Source: Streptomyces sp. DH5 (GTDB taxonomy: Bacteria; Actinomycetota; Actinomycetes; Streptomycetales; Streptomycetaceae). Taken from it: 64,000 nt of DNA. Location of the stretch: positions 186,001-250,000 of the forward strand of contig NZ_JAHWGP010000003.1 in assembly GCF_020873915.1 (NCBI RefSeq), in the 5' to 3' direction. The notes beneath the pieces were generated by a model. The model made no database searches. It was not told the DNA's origin and worked only from the letters and a program-made list of their open reading frames with translations. The translations under genes and the position numbers were made by a program. Below are positions 35,597-44,002 of this stretch, one piece after another; position 1 is the first letter of the stretch, and each line of letters starts with the position of its first letter.

Positions 35597-36934
35597 TCAG
35601 CGCGCCGCGCCCGTGACGATCCAGCGGCCCGAACGGGCGCGGAACCACAGGGTTAGCATGCGTACGGTCATCATGAGGGTCATCGTGGCCCACAGGGCGG
35701 TGAGCCCTCCCCCGAGTGCGGGGACCAGAAGCGCCGCCGGAGTGAACACGACGAGGGTCACCAGCATGGCCCAAGCGAGGTACGGCCCGTCGCCCGCGCC
35801 CATCAACACCCCGTCAAGGACGAATACGATGCCGCAGACCGGCTGGGACAGAGCCACCAGCACCAGGGCGGGCAGTGCTGCGTCCTTGACTGTGGCGTCG
35901 CTGGTGAACAGGGGCAGGAACACTGGCCGGGCGAGTATCACCAGTACGCCGAGAACGACACCGGCGGCGATGCCCCACTGGACCATACGCCGGCACGCCT
36001 CACGGGCGCCCGGGGCGTCGCCGGCCCCCAGGTAGCGGCCGATGATGGCCTGTCCGGCGATGGCGATGGCGTCCAAGGCGAAGGCGAGCAAACTCCACAG
36101 GGAGAGGATGATCTGGTGAGCTGCGATGTCCGAGTCGCCCAGACGGGCGGCGACGGCTGTCGCGATCATCAGGATGGCCCGGAGGGAGAGAGTGCGCACC
36201 AGCAGGGGAACGCCTGCCTGGGCGGAGGCACGGATCCCGGCGGCGTCGGGACGTAGCGAGGCCCCGTGTCTGCGTGCTCCGCGGACCACCACGGCAAGGT
36301 AGACCGCGGCCATGCCGCACTGCGCGATGACCGTGCCCCAGGCGGATCCCGCGATGCCGAGTCCGGCTCCGTAGACGAGCACGACATTGAGGACGCCATT
36401 GGTGACGAAGCCGCCGATGGCGACGTAGAGGGGAGTCTTGGTGTCCTGCAGCCCGCGCAGGATGCCCGTCGCGGCGAGGACGATGAGCATCGCCGGTATG
36501 CCGAGGGTGGAGATCCGCAGATACGTGATCGCGTAGGGAGCCGCTGTCTCGGAGGCACCGAAGAGGTCCACGATGGCAGGTGCCGTGGGCAGGACGACGC
36601 CCACAACGGCGGCGCCGAGCAGCAGTGCCAGCCAGATGCCGTCCATGCCTTGGCGGAGGGCCGAGGGCAGGTCGCCGGCTCCGACACGCCGGGCGACGGC
36701 GGCCGTGGTGGCGTAGGCCAGGAAGACGAAGACGCTGACGGCAGTCATGAGGAGAGCCGAGGCGATGCCGAGACCGGCGAGCTGCGCGGTGCCGAGATGG
36801 CCGACGATCGCGCTGTCGGCCATGACGAACAGAGGCTCGGCGACGAGGGCGCCGAAGGCCGGGACGGCCAGCATGATGATCTCTCGGTCGTGCTGGCGGC
36901 GTGCGGCTTTCGGACGCGCGGGGGCCTGTGTCAT
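35597..36934 (-). CDS. MATE family efflux transporter (DinF-like)
   Basis: 445 residues from ATG 36934 (alternative ATG 36952). About 12 membrane segments in two similar halves: EIIMLAVPAFGALVAEPLFV and VPLLVRTLSLRAILMIATAV. The DinF-type MADSAIVGHLGTAQLAGLGI sequence marks TM2. Probably cation-coupled drug or metabolite export; substrate unknown. It is next to dnaB but divergent. Confidence 0.92.
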   Translation of the reverse strand: MTQAPARPKAARRQHDREIIMLAVPAFGALVAEPLFVMADSAIVGHLGTAQLAGLGIASALLMTAVSVFVFLAYATTAAVARRVGAGDLPSALRQGMDGIWLALLLGAAVVGVVLPTAPAIVDLFGASETAAPYAITYLRISTLGIPAMLIVLAATGILRGLQDTKTPLYVAIGGFVTNGVLNVVLVYGAGLGIAGSAWGTVIAQCGMAAVYLAVVVRGARRHGASLRPDAAGIRASAQAGVPLLVRTLSLRAILMIATAVAARLGDSDIAAHQIILSLWSLLAFALDAIAIAGQAIIGRYLGAGDAPGAREACRRMVQWGIAAGVVLGVLVILARPVFLPLFTSDATVKDAALPALVLVALSQPVCGIVFVLDGVLMGAGDGPYLAWAMLVTLVVFTPAALLVPALGGGLTALWATMTLMMTVRMLTLWFRARSGRWIVTGAAR

Positions 36935-37122
36935 GTGCACCAATCTAATCATCCACAGGTAAGTGATGCAAAGCTACAATGACCCTTACCTCATGGCTCA
37001 GGGTGTGGGCTTGCGTACACCCTGGGAGTCGATCTTGTTCCGACCGGGAAAGTTTTTCTTCTGCACAGCCAGTGGATGGTAAAAGGGCAGGTCAGAGGCG
37101 TGCCTGGAGGCCGACGCCGGTC

Positions 37123-37211
37123 TTGTTCACAGGGCTGTCCACCGGCTCGTGCACAGGTTTTGAGGAGTTCTCCACAGCTCTGGGCCAGTCGTCCACATGG
37201 CCTGTGGATAA
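37123..37211. promoter_or_regulatory. DnaA-box-like cluster upstream of dnaB
   Basis: Six 9-base matches in 89 bases: TTGTTCACA (37123-37131), CTGTCCACC (37135-37143), TCGTGCACA (37147-37155), TTCTCCACA (37168-37176), TCGTCCACA (37189-37197) and TGTGGATAA (37203-37211). TCATCCACA at 36949-36957 is a further outlier. The 459-base MATE-dnaB spacer has no gene. Density approaches that of oriC. Function is inferred: DnaA control of dnaB or titration of DnaA. Confidence 0.6.
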
Positions 37212-37393
37212 CCAGATTGGCTGTCGGTGCCGACGGGCCTACGGTTATCCGGCGCCCGCTCCGTCCGCCGGTTTCACAAACGCCACAAAACCGGCGCGCG
37301 TCAACCGGAGTCGGGCCTCTTATTTGTCAGTGCCGTGCCGTAGAACTGAGAGGCACGGCGAGGTCCGCTCGGCGGACGGGAGGAGGTGGCTCG

Positions 37394-38872
37394 GTGAGCA
37401 TTTCCGAGCCCTTGGACGACCCGTGGGCCGACGCTGGTCCCAGTGATCGTCTGTCCGCCTCCCGCCCTCGTGACGACCGCGGCAGGGGCCGCAACGAACA
37501 GAACGAGCGGGGCCGGGACACCGGTGAGTGGGACGGCGGTGGCTCCGCGTTCGAGAGAGTGCCGCCACAGGACCTCGTGGCCGAGCAGTCCGTTCTCGGC
37601 GGCATGCTGTTGTCCAAGGACGCCATCGCGGACGTGGTCGAGATCCTCAAGGGCCACGACTTCTACAAGCCGGCCCACGAGACCGTCTATTCGGCCATCC
37701 TGGACGTCTACGCCAAGGGCGAGCCGGCCGACCCCATCACCATCGCCGCGGAGCTGACCAAGCGCGGCGAGATCAACAAGGTCGGCGGGGCGTCGTATCT
37801 GCACACCCTCGTCCAGACCGTCCCCACGGCGGCGAACGCGGCGTACTACGCGGAGATCGTGCACGAGCGTGCCGTACTGCGCCGTCTGGTCGAGGCGGGG
37901 ACGCGCATCACCCAGATGGGGTACGCCGCGGACGACGACGTGGACGAGATCGTCAACCGTGCCCAGGCGGAGATCTACGCCGTCACCGAGCAGCGCACCA
38001 GTGAGGACTACCTGCCGCTCGGCGACATCATGGAGGGCGCACTCGACGAGATCGAGGCGATCGGCTCGCGCAGCGGTGAGATGACCGGGGTACCCACCGG
38101 GTTCACCGACTTCGACTCGCTCACCAACGGCTTGCACCCCGGGCAGATGATCGTCATCGCCGCGCGTCCCGCGATGGGCAAGTCGACCCTCGCCCTGGAC
38201 TTCGCCCGGGCCGCGTCCATCAAGAACAACCTGCCCAGCGTCATCTTCTCGCTGGAGATGGGGCGCAACGAGATCGCGATGCGTCTGCTCTCGGCCGAGG
38301 CGCGCGTCGCGCTGCACCACATGCGTTCCGGCACGATGACCGACGAGGACTGGACGCGCCTGGCACGCCGCATGCCGGATGTGTCCGCGGCGCCGCTCTA
38401 CATCGACGACTCGCCGAACCTGTCGATGATGGAGATCCGTGCCAAGTGCCGCCGCCTGAAGCAGCGCAACGATCTGAAGCTCGTCGTCATCGACTACCTC
38501 CAGCTGATGCAGGCCGGTGGTTCCAAGCGGTCCGAGAGCCGTCAGCAGGAGGTCTCGGACATGTCCCGAAACCTCAAGCTGCTCGCCAAGGAGCTGGAGA
38601 TCCCGGTGATCGCGCTCTCCCAGCTCAACCGTGGTCCGGAGCAGCGCACCGACAAGAAGCCGATGGTCTCCGACCTGCGTGAGTCCGGCTCCATCGAGCA
38701 GGACGCCGACATGGTCATCCTGTTGCACCGTGAGGACGCCTACGAGAAGGAGTCCCCGCGCGCCGGCGAGGCGGACCTGATCGTGGCGAAGCACCGAAAC
38801 GGTCCGACGGCGACGATCACGGTCGCCTTCCAGGGGCACTACTCACGCTTCGTGGACATGGCGCAGACCTGA
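37394..38872 (+). CDS. dnaB: Replicative DNA helicase DnaB
   Basis: Hexameric helicase of the replication fork. 492 residues from GTG 37394 behind AGGAGG. N-terminal disordered, charged tail (~1-50), the DnaB N-domain (PPQDLVAEQSVLGGMLLSKD), and the RecA-like domain with Walker A ARPAMGKST (Lys263). Walker B is VVIDYLQLM, and the DnaB motif QLNRGPEQRTDKKPMVSDLR follows. No intein is present, though actinobacterial dnaB is a common intein site. Confidence 0.98.
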   Translation: MSISEPLDDPWADAGPSDRLSASRPRDDRGRGRNEQNERGRDTGEWDGGGSAFERVPPQDLVAEQSVLGGMLLSKDAIADVVEILKGHDFYKPAHETVYSAILDVYAKGEPADPITIAAELTKRGEINKVGGASYLHTLVQTVPTAANAAYYAEIVHERAVLRRLVEAGTRITQMGYAADDDVDEIVNRAQAEIYAVTEQRTSEDYLPLGDIMEGALDEIEAIGSRSGEMTGVPTGFTDFDSLTNGLHPGQMIVIAARPAMGKSTLALDFARAASIKNNLPSVIFSLEMGRNEIAMRLLSAEARVALHHMRSGTMTDEDWTRLARRMPDVSAAPLYIDDSPNLSMMEIRAKCRRLKQRNDLKLVVIDYLQLMQAGGSKRSESRQQEVSDMSRNLKLLAKELEIPVIALSQLNRGPEQRTDKKPMVSDLRESGSIEQDADMVILLHREDAYEKESPRAGEADLIVAKHRNGPTATITVAFQGHYSRFVDMAQT

Positions 38873-38890
38873 CCGGTCGCTTGCTGTGTC

Positions 38891-39180
38891 TCAGTGTTCG
38901 CTTCGACTGGACGAACCGGCTGAGAACAGTCCCTCAAGCCCGAAGTCCTCCAGCGGCCGCTCAAGGCCGAAGTGCGCGAGGGACGGGACCTGCGGCTCGC
39001 GGACGGACAAGCGATCGATGCCGACCTCCACGGCGAACGCCAGGACCGCCTGCAGATAGGCCGCCTCGATCTTGCCGTGATCACTGACGGTGTCCTCGTG
39101 CCCGTGTAGTGCCCGAGTTCATCACGGTCGGCGGGGTCGTACTTGGTGACGCGGTAGACGTAGGGGCCCCACGTCCCTAT
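38891..39180 (-). pseudogene. Frameshifted remnant of a conserved Streptomyces hypothetical protein
   Basis: On the minus strand the reading IGTWGPYVYRVTKYDPADRD...GHYTG breaks near 39097-39104. It resumes one base out of frame as HEDTVSDHGKIEAAYLQAV...VREPQVPSLAHFGLERPLED to a stop at 38891. Adding one base restores a 96-residue frame. The expected start codon position reads ATA (39180-39178). The family is recalled as a longer protein of unknown function, so the C-terminus also looks truncated. Upstream 39181-39338 holds nothing I can identify. Confidence 0.68.
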
Positions 39181-39338
39181 CTTCCAGCACAGTCCTGACA
39201 CGGCCCGGTGGAACAGACATAGGAGCTGGGACAAAGCGTCGGAACGCGCTCTGAGACGAATCCGAACCTGCTGGTCAGCGCGATGCCCTGTGACACGGGC
39301 AGCGAGATCCTGCACGTCGTCAGGGCTCGGGAAGCCGC

Positions 39339-39905
39339 TCAGCGCCTCGTCTCGTACCTGGTCAGGACCACGCCGCCGGGAAACGTCCGCGTCTCCACCA
39401 GGTTCAGGTTCACCCAGCTGTCCACCGCGGTGAAGAACGGCGTGCCGCCGCCCACCAGCACGGGATGGGCGGCGATCACGTACTCGTCGATCAGCCCGGC
39501 GCGCAGGGCCGCCCCGGCGAGCGTCGCGCCGCCGATGTGCAGGGGGCCGCCGTCCTCGGCCTTGAGCCGTGTGATCTCGGTGATCGCGTCGCCATTGACC
39601 AGGCGGGTGTTCCAGTCGACCTTGTCGATCGTCGAGGAGACCACCACCTTCGGCGTGTCCCGCCAGTTCCGCGCGAACTCGATCTGCGCCGGGGTGGCGT
39701 CGGGCTGCTGATCGCCGGTCGGCCAGTAGGAGCTCATCGTCTCCCACAGCTTGCGCCCGTACAGCGACACGCCACACGCTCGCTCGTGGTCGAGCCACCA
39801 CTGGAACAGCTCGTCGCTCGGGGGTCCGCTCCAGTCGATGTCATCGCCGGCCGCGGCGATGTAGCCGTCCAGACTCAGGTTCATGCCGTAGATCAGTTTC
39901 CGCAT
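39339..39905 (-). CDS. Dihydrofolate reductase family protein (RibD C-terminal domain)
   Basis: 188 residues, NADPH-binding reductase fold of unknown substrate. N-terminal MRKLIYGMNLSLDGYIA, LYGRKLWETMSSYW, and the GPLHIGGATLAGAALRAGLID nucleotide-binding segment followed by PVLVGGGTPFF. ATG 39905 with GAAGG upstream. An accessory gene present in many Streptomyces. Confidence 0.88.
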   Translation of the reverse strand: MRKLIYGMNLSLDGYIAAAGDDIDWSGPPSDELFQWWLDHERACGVSLYGRKLWETMSSYWPTGDQQPDATPAQIEFARNWRDTPKVVVSSTIDKVDWNTRLVNGDAITEITRLKAEDGGPLHIGGATLAGAALRAGLIDEYVIAAHPVLVGGGTPFFTAVDSWVNLNLVETRTFPGGVVLTRYETRR

Positions 39906-40132
39906 GGCCAGCCTTCTGTCCGTAGGTCGTCCGGCGTGTGGACCAGCGTGGCGCGGGAAACTCATCGGTGCGCGATCTCGGTCCGCCGGTAGTCCTCGTG
40001 CTCGGGCTCAGCGTGGTGTACTCGGCCGACACGGACAAGCGGCCTCGCTGGGATCACCCAGGACCGACATGCATGAGCGGCGAGACCCCCAGGTCACCAA
40101 TCCCCGTCCACCGGCCGTGCTGGACTTGGGGC

Positions 40133-41518
40133 ATGACGATTGCGGAAGAAGAACTGCTACCCGGAACACGGCGTACGCTGCTGCACCGGATCGCCGTGGC
40201 GCAGAGCGAAGGACGGACGCCTTCGCTGGTCGCGGCCGTGGTGCGGGGCGGCAGGACGGTGTGGACCGGGGCACGGGCCTCGGCGGAGGGGCATGCCCCG
40301 GACGAGGACGTGCAGTACCGGATCGGATCGATCACCAAGACGTTCACGGCTGTTCTAGTGCTGCGGCTGCGCGACGAGGGCGTGCTGGATCTCTCCGACC
40401 CATTGGAGAAGCACTTGCCGGGGACGGGCGTGGGCGAGGTGACCGTCGCCGAGCTGCTCTCGCACAGCGGCGGGCTGGCCGCGGAAACGCCGGGTCCCTG
40501 GTGGGAGCGGACTCCCGGGTCGCTGCGGACGGGCCTCGACGAGGTGCTGGGGCCGCGGCCGCTGGTGCACCCCACGGGCCGGCGCTTCCACTACTCGAAC
40601 CCCGGCTACGCGTTGCTCGGCGCCCTGGTCGAGAAGCTCCGGGGTGCCCGCTGGGAGGACGTTCTGCGGCGGGAGGTGCTCGGACCGCTGGGCCTGGACC
40701 GTACGAGCATGGGTCCGGTGGCGCCGCACGCGGATGGCTGGGCGGTGCATCCGTGGGCGGATGTGATGCTGCCAGAGCCTCTGGAAGACCTCGGGCTGAT
40801 GGCGCCCGCCGGTCAACTGTGGTCCACCGCGGGGAACCTGGCCCGCTTCGCGGCCTTCCTGGTCCGGGGGGACGAGAAGGTGCTGAGCGCGGAGTCGCTG
40901 CGGGAGATGAGGACGCCTGCGGCACCGGCCGAGGCGGCGGACGTGGCCGACGGCTACGCGTACTGCCTGGGCTTGGAGCTCCGTCACCATAGCGGACGGG
41001 CTCTGGTCGGGCACACCGGATCGCTCCCGGGTTTCCTCGCCTGCCTCACGATCAGCGTGGCGGACGATGTGGGCGCGGTCGTGCTCGCCAACTGCACGTC
41101 CGGACCCGCGCCGTTCACGGTCGCCGCCGACCTGGTCGGGATCGTCGCCGAGGCCGAACCGCGCATTCCCGACCCCTGGAAGCCGGTGAGGGAGGCGGAT
41201 CCCGCGTCGCTGGACTTGGTGGGCCAGTGGTACTGGGGCACGTACGCCTTCGCTCTGCGGCTCACCGCTGGCGGTCTCGTCTCCCTGGAACCACTGTCCG
41301 GGAAGGGCCGGCGCTCACGCTTCCGTGCGAACGGGGACGGGACGTGGACGGGGCTGGAGGGCTACTACGCCGGCGAGCTGCTGGAGCCCGTGCGGCGGGC
41401 GGACGGGGCGGTGAGCCATCTCGACCTCGGCTCGTTCGTGTTCACGCGCCAGCCGTACGAGGAGGGGGCGCCGGTGCCGGGCGGAGTGGACCCCGACGGG
41501 TGGCGGGGTATTGGCTAG
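40133..41518 (+). CDS. Serine hydrolase / class C beta-lactamase-like protein
   Basis: 461 residues, cytoplasmic (no signal peptide). The catalytic SxxK is seen as SITK (Ser66, Lys69), and the Tyr-x-Asn motif as YSN (Tyr154, Asn156). The third element HTG is in VGHTGSLPGF. A C-terminal extension (~330-461, GQWYWGTYAFALRLTAGGLV) resembles the lipocalin-like domain of related esterases. Possible roles are esterase or D-aminopeptidase activity; antibiotic hydrolysis is not shown. ATG 40133; the frame stays open upstream. Confidence 0.85.
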   Translation: MTIAEEELLPGTRRTLLHRIAVAQSEGRTPSLVAAVVRGGRTVWTGARASAEGHAPDEDVQYRIGSITKTFTAVLVLRLRDEGVLDLSDPLEKHLPGTGVGEVTVAELLSHSGGLAAETPGPWWERTPGSLRTGLDEVLGPRPLVHPTGRRFHYSNPGYALLGALVEKLRGARWEDVLRREVLGPLGLDRTSMGPVAPHADGWAVHPWADVMLPEPLEDLGLMAPAGQLWSTAGNLARFAAFLVRGDEKVLSAESLREMRTPAAPAEAADVADGYAYCLGLELRHHSGRALVGHTGSLPGFLACLTISVADDVGAVVLANCTSGPAPFTVAADLVGIVAEAEPRIPDPWKPVREADPASLDLVGQWYWGTYAFALRLTAGGLVSLEPLSGKGRRSRFRANGDGTWTGLEGYYAGELLEPVRRADGAVSHLDLGSFVFTRQPYEEGAPVPGGVDPDGWRGIG

Positions 41519-41531
41519 CACTCCGTCACCG

Positions 41532-41577
41532 CGCATCCGGGAGCCGTGTTCCACGTGGAACACGGCTCCCGGATGCG
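41532..41577. terminator. 46-base perfect palindrome centred on a variant parS
   Basis: 23+23 perfect inverted repeat with no loop in the convergent junction of the hydrolase and GNAT genes. The central 14 bases (41548-41561) are GTTCCACGTGGAAC, the parS core with one compensated change in each half. It acts plausibly as a bidirectional terminator. ParB binding to this variant is an inference. Confidence 0.82.
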
Positions 41578-42030
41578 TCACAGCGACAGCTTGAAACCCA
41601 CGTGTGAGGCCGTGAAGCCGAGCCGCTCGTAGAAGCGGTGGGCGTCGGTGCGGGTGTTGTCGGACGTCAACTGGACGAGGTGGCATCCCTCCTGACGGGA
41701 TGTGCCGATCGCCCACTCGATGAGCCGGGTGCCCAGACCGCTGCCGCGCTCGTCCGTGTGGACGCGGACCCCTTCGATGATCGACCTCGTGGAGCCGCGG
41801 CGGGACAGTCCTGGAACGACCGTGAGTTGCAGTGTGCCGACGACGCGTTCCTCGCGGACCGCGACGACCAGGTGCTGGTTCGGATCGGTGCTGAGCCGTT
41901 CCAGAGCAGTCACGTAGGGGCCGAGGTCGTCCGGCGACTCGCGCCGCGCTCCCAGGGGGTCGTCCGCGAGCATGCCGACGATCGCGGGAAGGTCGCCTGC
42001 GACTGCGGCTCGTATCTCAAGACCGGTCAT
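41578..42030 (-). CDS. GNAT family N-acetyltransferase
   Basis: 150 residues. Acetyl-CoA motif VRVHTDERGSGLGTRLIEWA (~89-108), the NTRTDAHRFYERLGF motif near the C-terminus, and N-terminal MTGLEIRAAVAGDLPAI. Its stop overlaps the parS-centred palindrome end. Downstream of marR by 9 bases, so likely co-transcribed with it. Confidence 0.9.
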   Translation of the reverse strand: MTGLEIRAAVAGDLPAIVGMLADDPLGARRESPDDLGPYVTALERLSTDPNQHLVVAVREERVVGTLQLTVVPGLSRRGSTRSIIEGVRVHTDERGSGLGTRLIEWAIGTSRQEGCHLVQLTSDNTRTDAHRFYERLGFTASHVGFKLSL

Positions 42031-42039
42031 GCGTGAACT

Positions 42040-42504
42040 CTAGGCGGACGCAGGAAACTTCAGGGTTTCCACTGCCCGGACCAGAGGAGCCAGTTCCGGG
42101 TTCTTCGCGGCCTCGTCGAGGGCCTCGCGCAGGGCGGTGTCATTGGTCGGCCGGGCCTGCTCCAGCAGTTCGAGACCGGCCTCGGTGACGTTGGTGTAGA
42201 TGCCTCGCCGGTCGGTGGGACACAGACAGCGCTCCAGGAGCCCGCGGTCCTCGAGCCGGGTGACCAGGCGAGTGGTGGCGCTCTGGCTGAGCACGACAGC
42301 GTCCGCGACCTGCCTCATCTGCAGATGGCCGCCCTCGTCGTCGTTCTGGCGGCTCAGTACGTCGAGAAGGGAGTACTCCCGCACGCTCAGGTCGTGCAGG
42401 GCCTGTAGAGCCCGCTCCATGTGCGCCTCGATCCTCCCGTGCAGCAGGGAGAGCACGCGCCACCCATGAGCGAGGGCCGTGAGCGCGGGGTCCGTGGCTG
42501 TCAT
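42040..42504 (-). CDS. MarR family transcriptional regulator
   Basis: 154 residues from ATG 42504 (GGAGG upstream). Winged helix with MRQVADAVVLSQSATTRLVT recognition region and the wing DRRGIYTNVT. N-terminal helices LLHGRIEAHMERALQALHD form the dimer interface. In related genomes such regulators are divergent from an MFS pump; here the divergent pump gene is reduced to a stub, so the regulator has probably lost its target. Confidence 0.9.
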   Translation of the reverse strand: MTATDPALTALAHGWRVLSLLHGRIEAHMERALQALHDLSVREYSLLDVLSRQNDDEGGHLQMRQVADAVVLSQSATTRLVTRLEDRGLLERCLCPTDRRGIYTNVTEAGLELLEQARPTNDTALREALDEAAKNPELAPLVRAVETLKFPASA

Positions 42505-42585
42505 GGGCGTTTCCTCCGTCCAAGGGCTCATGAAGACCAGGGTAGAGCACTTCTGCAATAATCACCGTTAGCTGGTAGGCCGCGT

Positions 42586-42705
42586 ATGCAATCGTTGTCA
42601 GGTCGCATAAAGCGCGCACTCGTCTCGGAAAGTCCGCTCGCCCTCATGCCTCTCGCGTTCATGGCCCTCGCGATCGAGGCCTTCGGCATCGGAACCACCG
42701 AGTTC
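42586..42705 (+). pseudogene. Truncated MFS transporter (first ~40 residues only)
   Basis: ATG 42586 opens the sequence LVSESPLALMPLAFMALAIE followed by AFGIGTTEF, the N-terminal first membrane helix of DHA1-type MFS pumps (usually ALAIGAFGIGTTEFVIMG). Similarity stops at TTEF, and the frame goes on into unrelated Pro/Arg-rich sequence to a stop at 42891. It is the expected partner of the divergent marR gene, lost by deletion. Confidence 0.65.
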
Positions 42706-42761
42706 CCGCACTTCCGGTTGCCTCCGGTACGACCGGCGTCATCCGCACCGTCAGGGGACTT

Positions 42762-42995
42762 CCCACGACCACCACCACGGCTGTCGCCCCACGCGAGGCC
42801 GCCGATGCGGCCGGTGTCGCCGTGTGCGTCACCGTGCTCGACGCCGACGGGCATCTGCTCACCTTCCGCCGGGGCGACCGCGTGGTGTTGATCTCCGGTG
42901 CGACAAGCCCTCGCAAGGCGTGCACCGGTGTCGGCGGCGGTGCCCCGGAGCAGGATCGCGCCTTCGCGACGGCCGCGGCGGAGGCCCTCGTCTGA
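42762..42995 (+). pseudogene. Internally deleted DUF336 (GlcG/HbpS-type heme-binding) gene
   Basis: In a different frame from the MFS stub, the sequence TTTTTAVAPREAADAAGVAV then CVTVLDADGHLLTFRRGDRV and LISGATSPRKACT is the N-terminal half of the GlcG/HbpS family. It jumps directly to GVGGGAPEQDRAFATAAAEA at the C-terminal end. Roughly 50 central residues are missing in frame, and no start codon with a ribosome site is evident. Stop TGA 42993-42995. Confidence 0.65.
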
Positions 42996-43058
42996 GGAGG
43001 ATCTCGCGGAGCGACGTCGTCCCGGGACATCGGAGCCTGCGTCGTCAGTCCGAGGGGG

Positions 43059-43925
43059 TCAGCCCGCGGCGACCGTCACCGGGGCGAACCGCCGACTGCC
43101 GTCTCCGGGCAGCTCCGTGATCCCGTACGCCATGACGGCGTTGAATGCCACGGACGCCAGGCCGTGCTTCTTTGCCCAGCTCAGCAGCTCCTCGTGCCGC
43201 ACGTCGATGTCGGTGCGCAGCGGCCGCTCGGTGTGCGCGGCGAGGGATGCGATGAGGGCCTTGGCCGTCTCGGTGTCACGGGCGATCAACGGTCCCACCA
43301 CGTGGGTCTCCATGTTGGGCCAGGCAGCGGCGTAACCGATGAGCCGCCCGCCCGCCTCGGCGACGCGCAGGTGGTCGGTGAAGGCGGGCAACCGGGTGAC
43401 GATGTGCGTTCGATCCGCTCCGAACACCTCTTCGTCGAGCCGGAGGATCGCCGGGAGGTCCCCCGCGGTGGCGGCACGGGTGGCGGTCTCCGGCGGGACG
43501 TCCGAGGGGACGAAGTGGCCGCGCAGCATCTCGGCGCAGCCGATGGTCTTGAACCCGAGCTCCTCGTAGAGCGGTCTGCCGAACTCGGTGGCGTGCAGGG
43601 TGAGGGGAGTGGTGCCCGCCGCCGCAACGACGTGGCCCATCAGCCGGCGTCCCACCCCTCGGCGTGCGTGGCGCCCGGCGACCAGCACCATGCCGATGGC
43701 CGCGAGGGAGGGTTGCCCGTGCGGTCCGTACTCGGTGACGACACAGGCGGCCACCAGACCACCGCCGGGGTCGTCGACGCCGTAGCCCTTCCCTGCCGCG
43801 AGGAGGAGACCCCACTTGTGCTCCTCTCGTGGCCACCCCCGGTCCTCGGACAAGTCGGCGCATGCCGTGACATCGCGAAGCGTCAGACGGCGGATGGGCA
43901 GGGAGTCAAGGGAAGGTGTCGACAC
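43059..43925 (-). CDS. GNAT family N-acetyltransferase (two GNAT-like domains)
   Basis: 288 residues from GTG 43925; a TTG at 44006 overlapping the NUDIX stop is an alternative. The first domain has the acetyl-CoA motif MVLVAGRHARRGVGRRLMGH; the second (~155-280) is a degenerate GNAT fold starting ATRAATAGDLPAILRLDEEV. Substrate unknown. It may be translated with the upstream NUDIX gene. Confidence 0.82.
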   Translation of the reverse strand: MSTPSLDSLPIRRLTLRDVTACADLSEDRGWPREEHKWGLLLAAGKGYGVDDPGGGLVAACVVTEYGPHGQPSLAAIGMVLVAGRHARRGVGRRLMGHVVAAAGTTPLTLHATEFGRPLYEELGFKTIGCAEMLRGHFVPSDVPPETATRAATAGDLPAILRLDEEVFGADRTHIVTRLPAFTDHLRVAEAGGRLIGYAAAWPNMETHVVGPLIARDTETAKALIASLAAHTERPLRTDIDVRHEELLSWAKKHGLASVAFNAVMAYGITELPGDGSRRFAPVTVAAG

Positions 43926-44002
43926 GCAGGTCAGGCTGTCCGACAGGAGGCTCCGGCGTCCACCTGATTGGGCAGACTCGGGCGTGCTTTCGGCCAAGCG
44001 GG

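Noticed and set aside
37394-38872. Intein in dnaB
   Set aside because: The helicase domains are continuous, so no intein is present.
42586-42891. 101-codon ORF as an intact gene
   Set aside because: Only the first ~40 residues resemble an MFS pump; the rest is out-of-frame DUF336 DNA.
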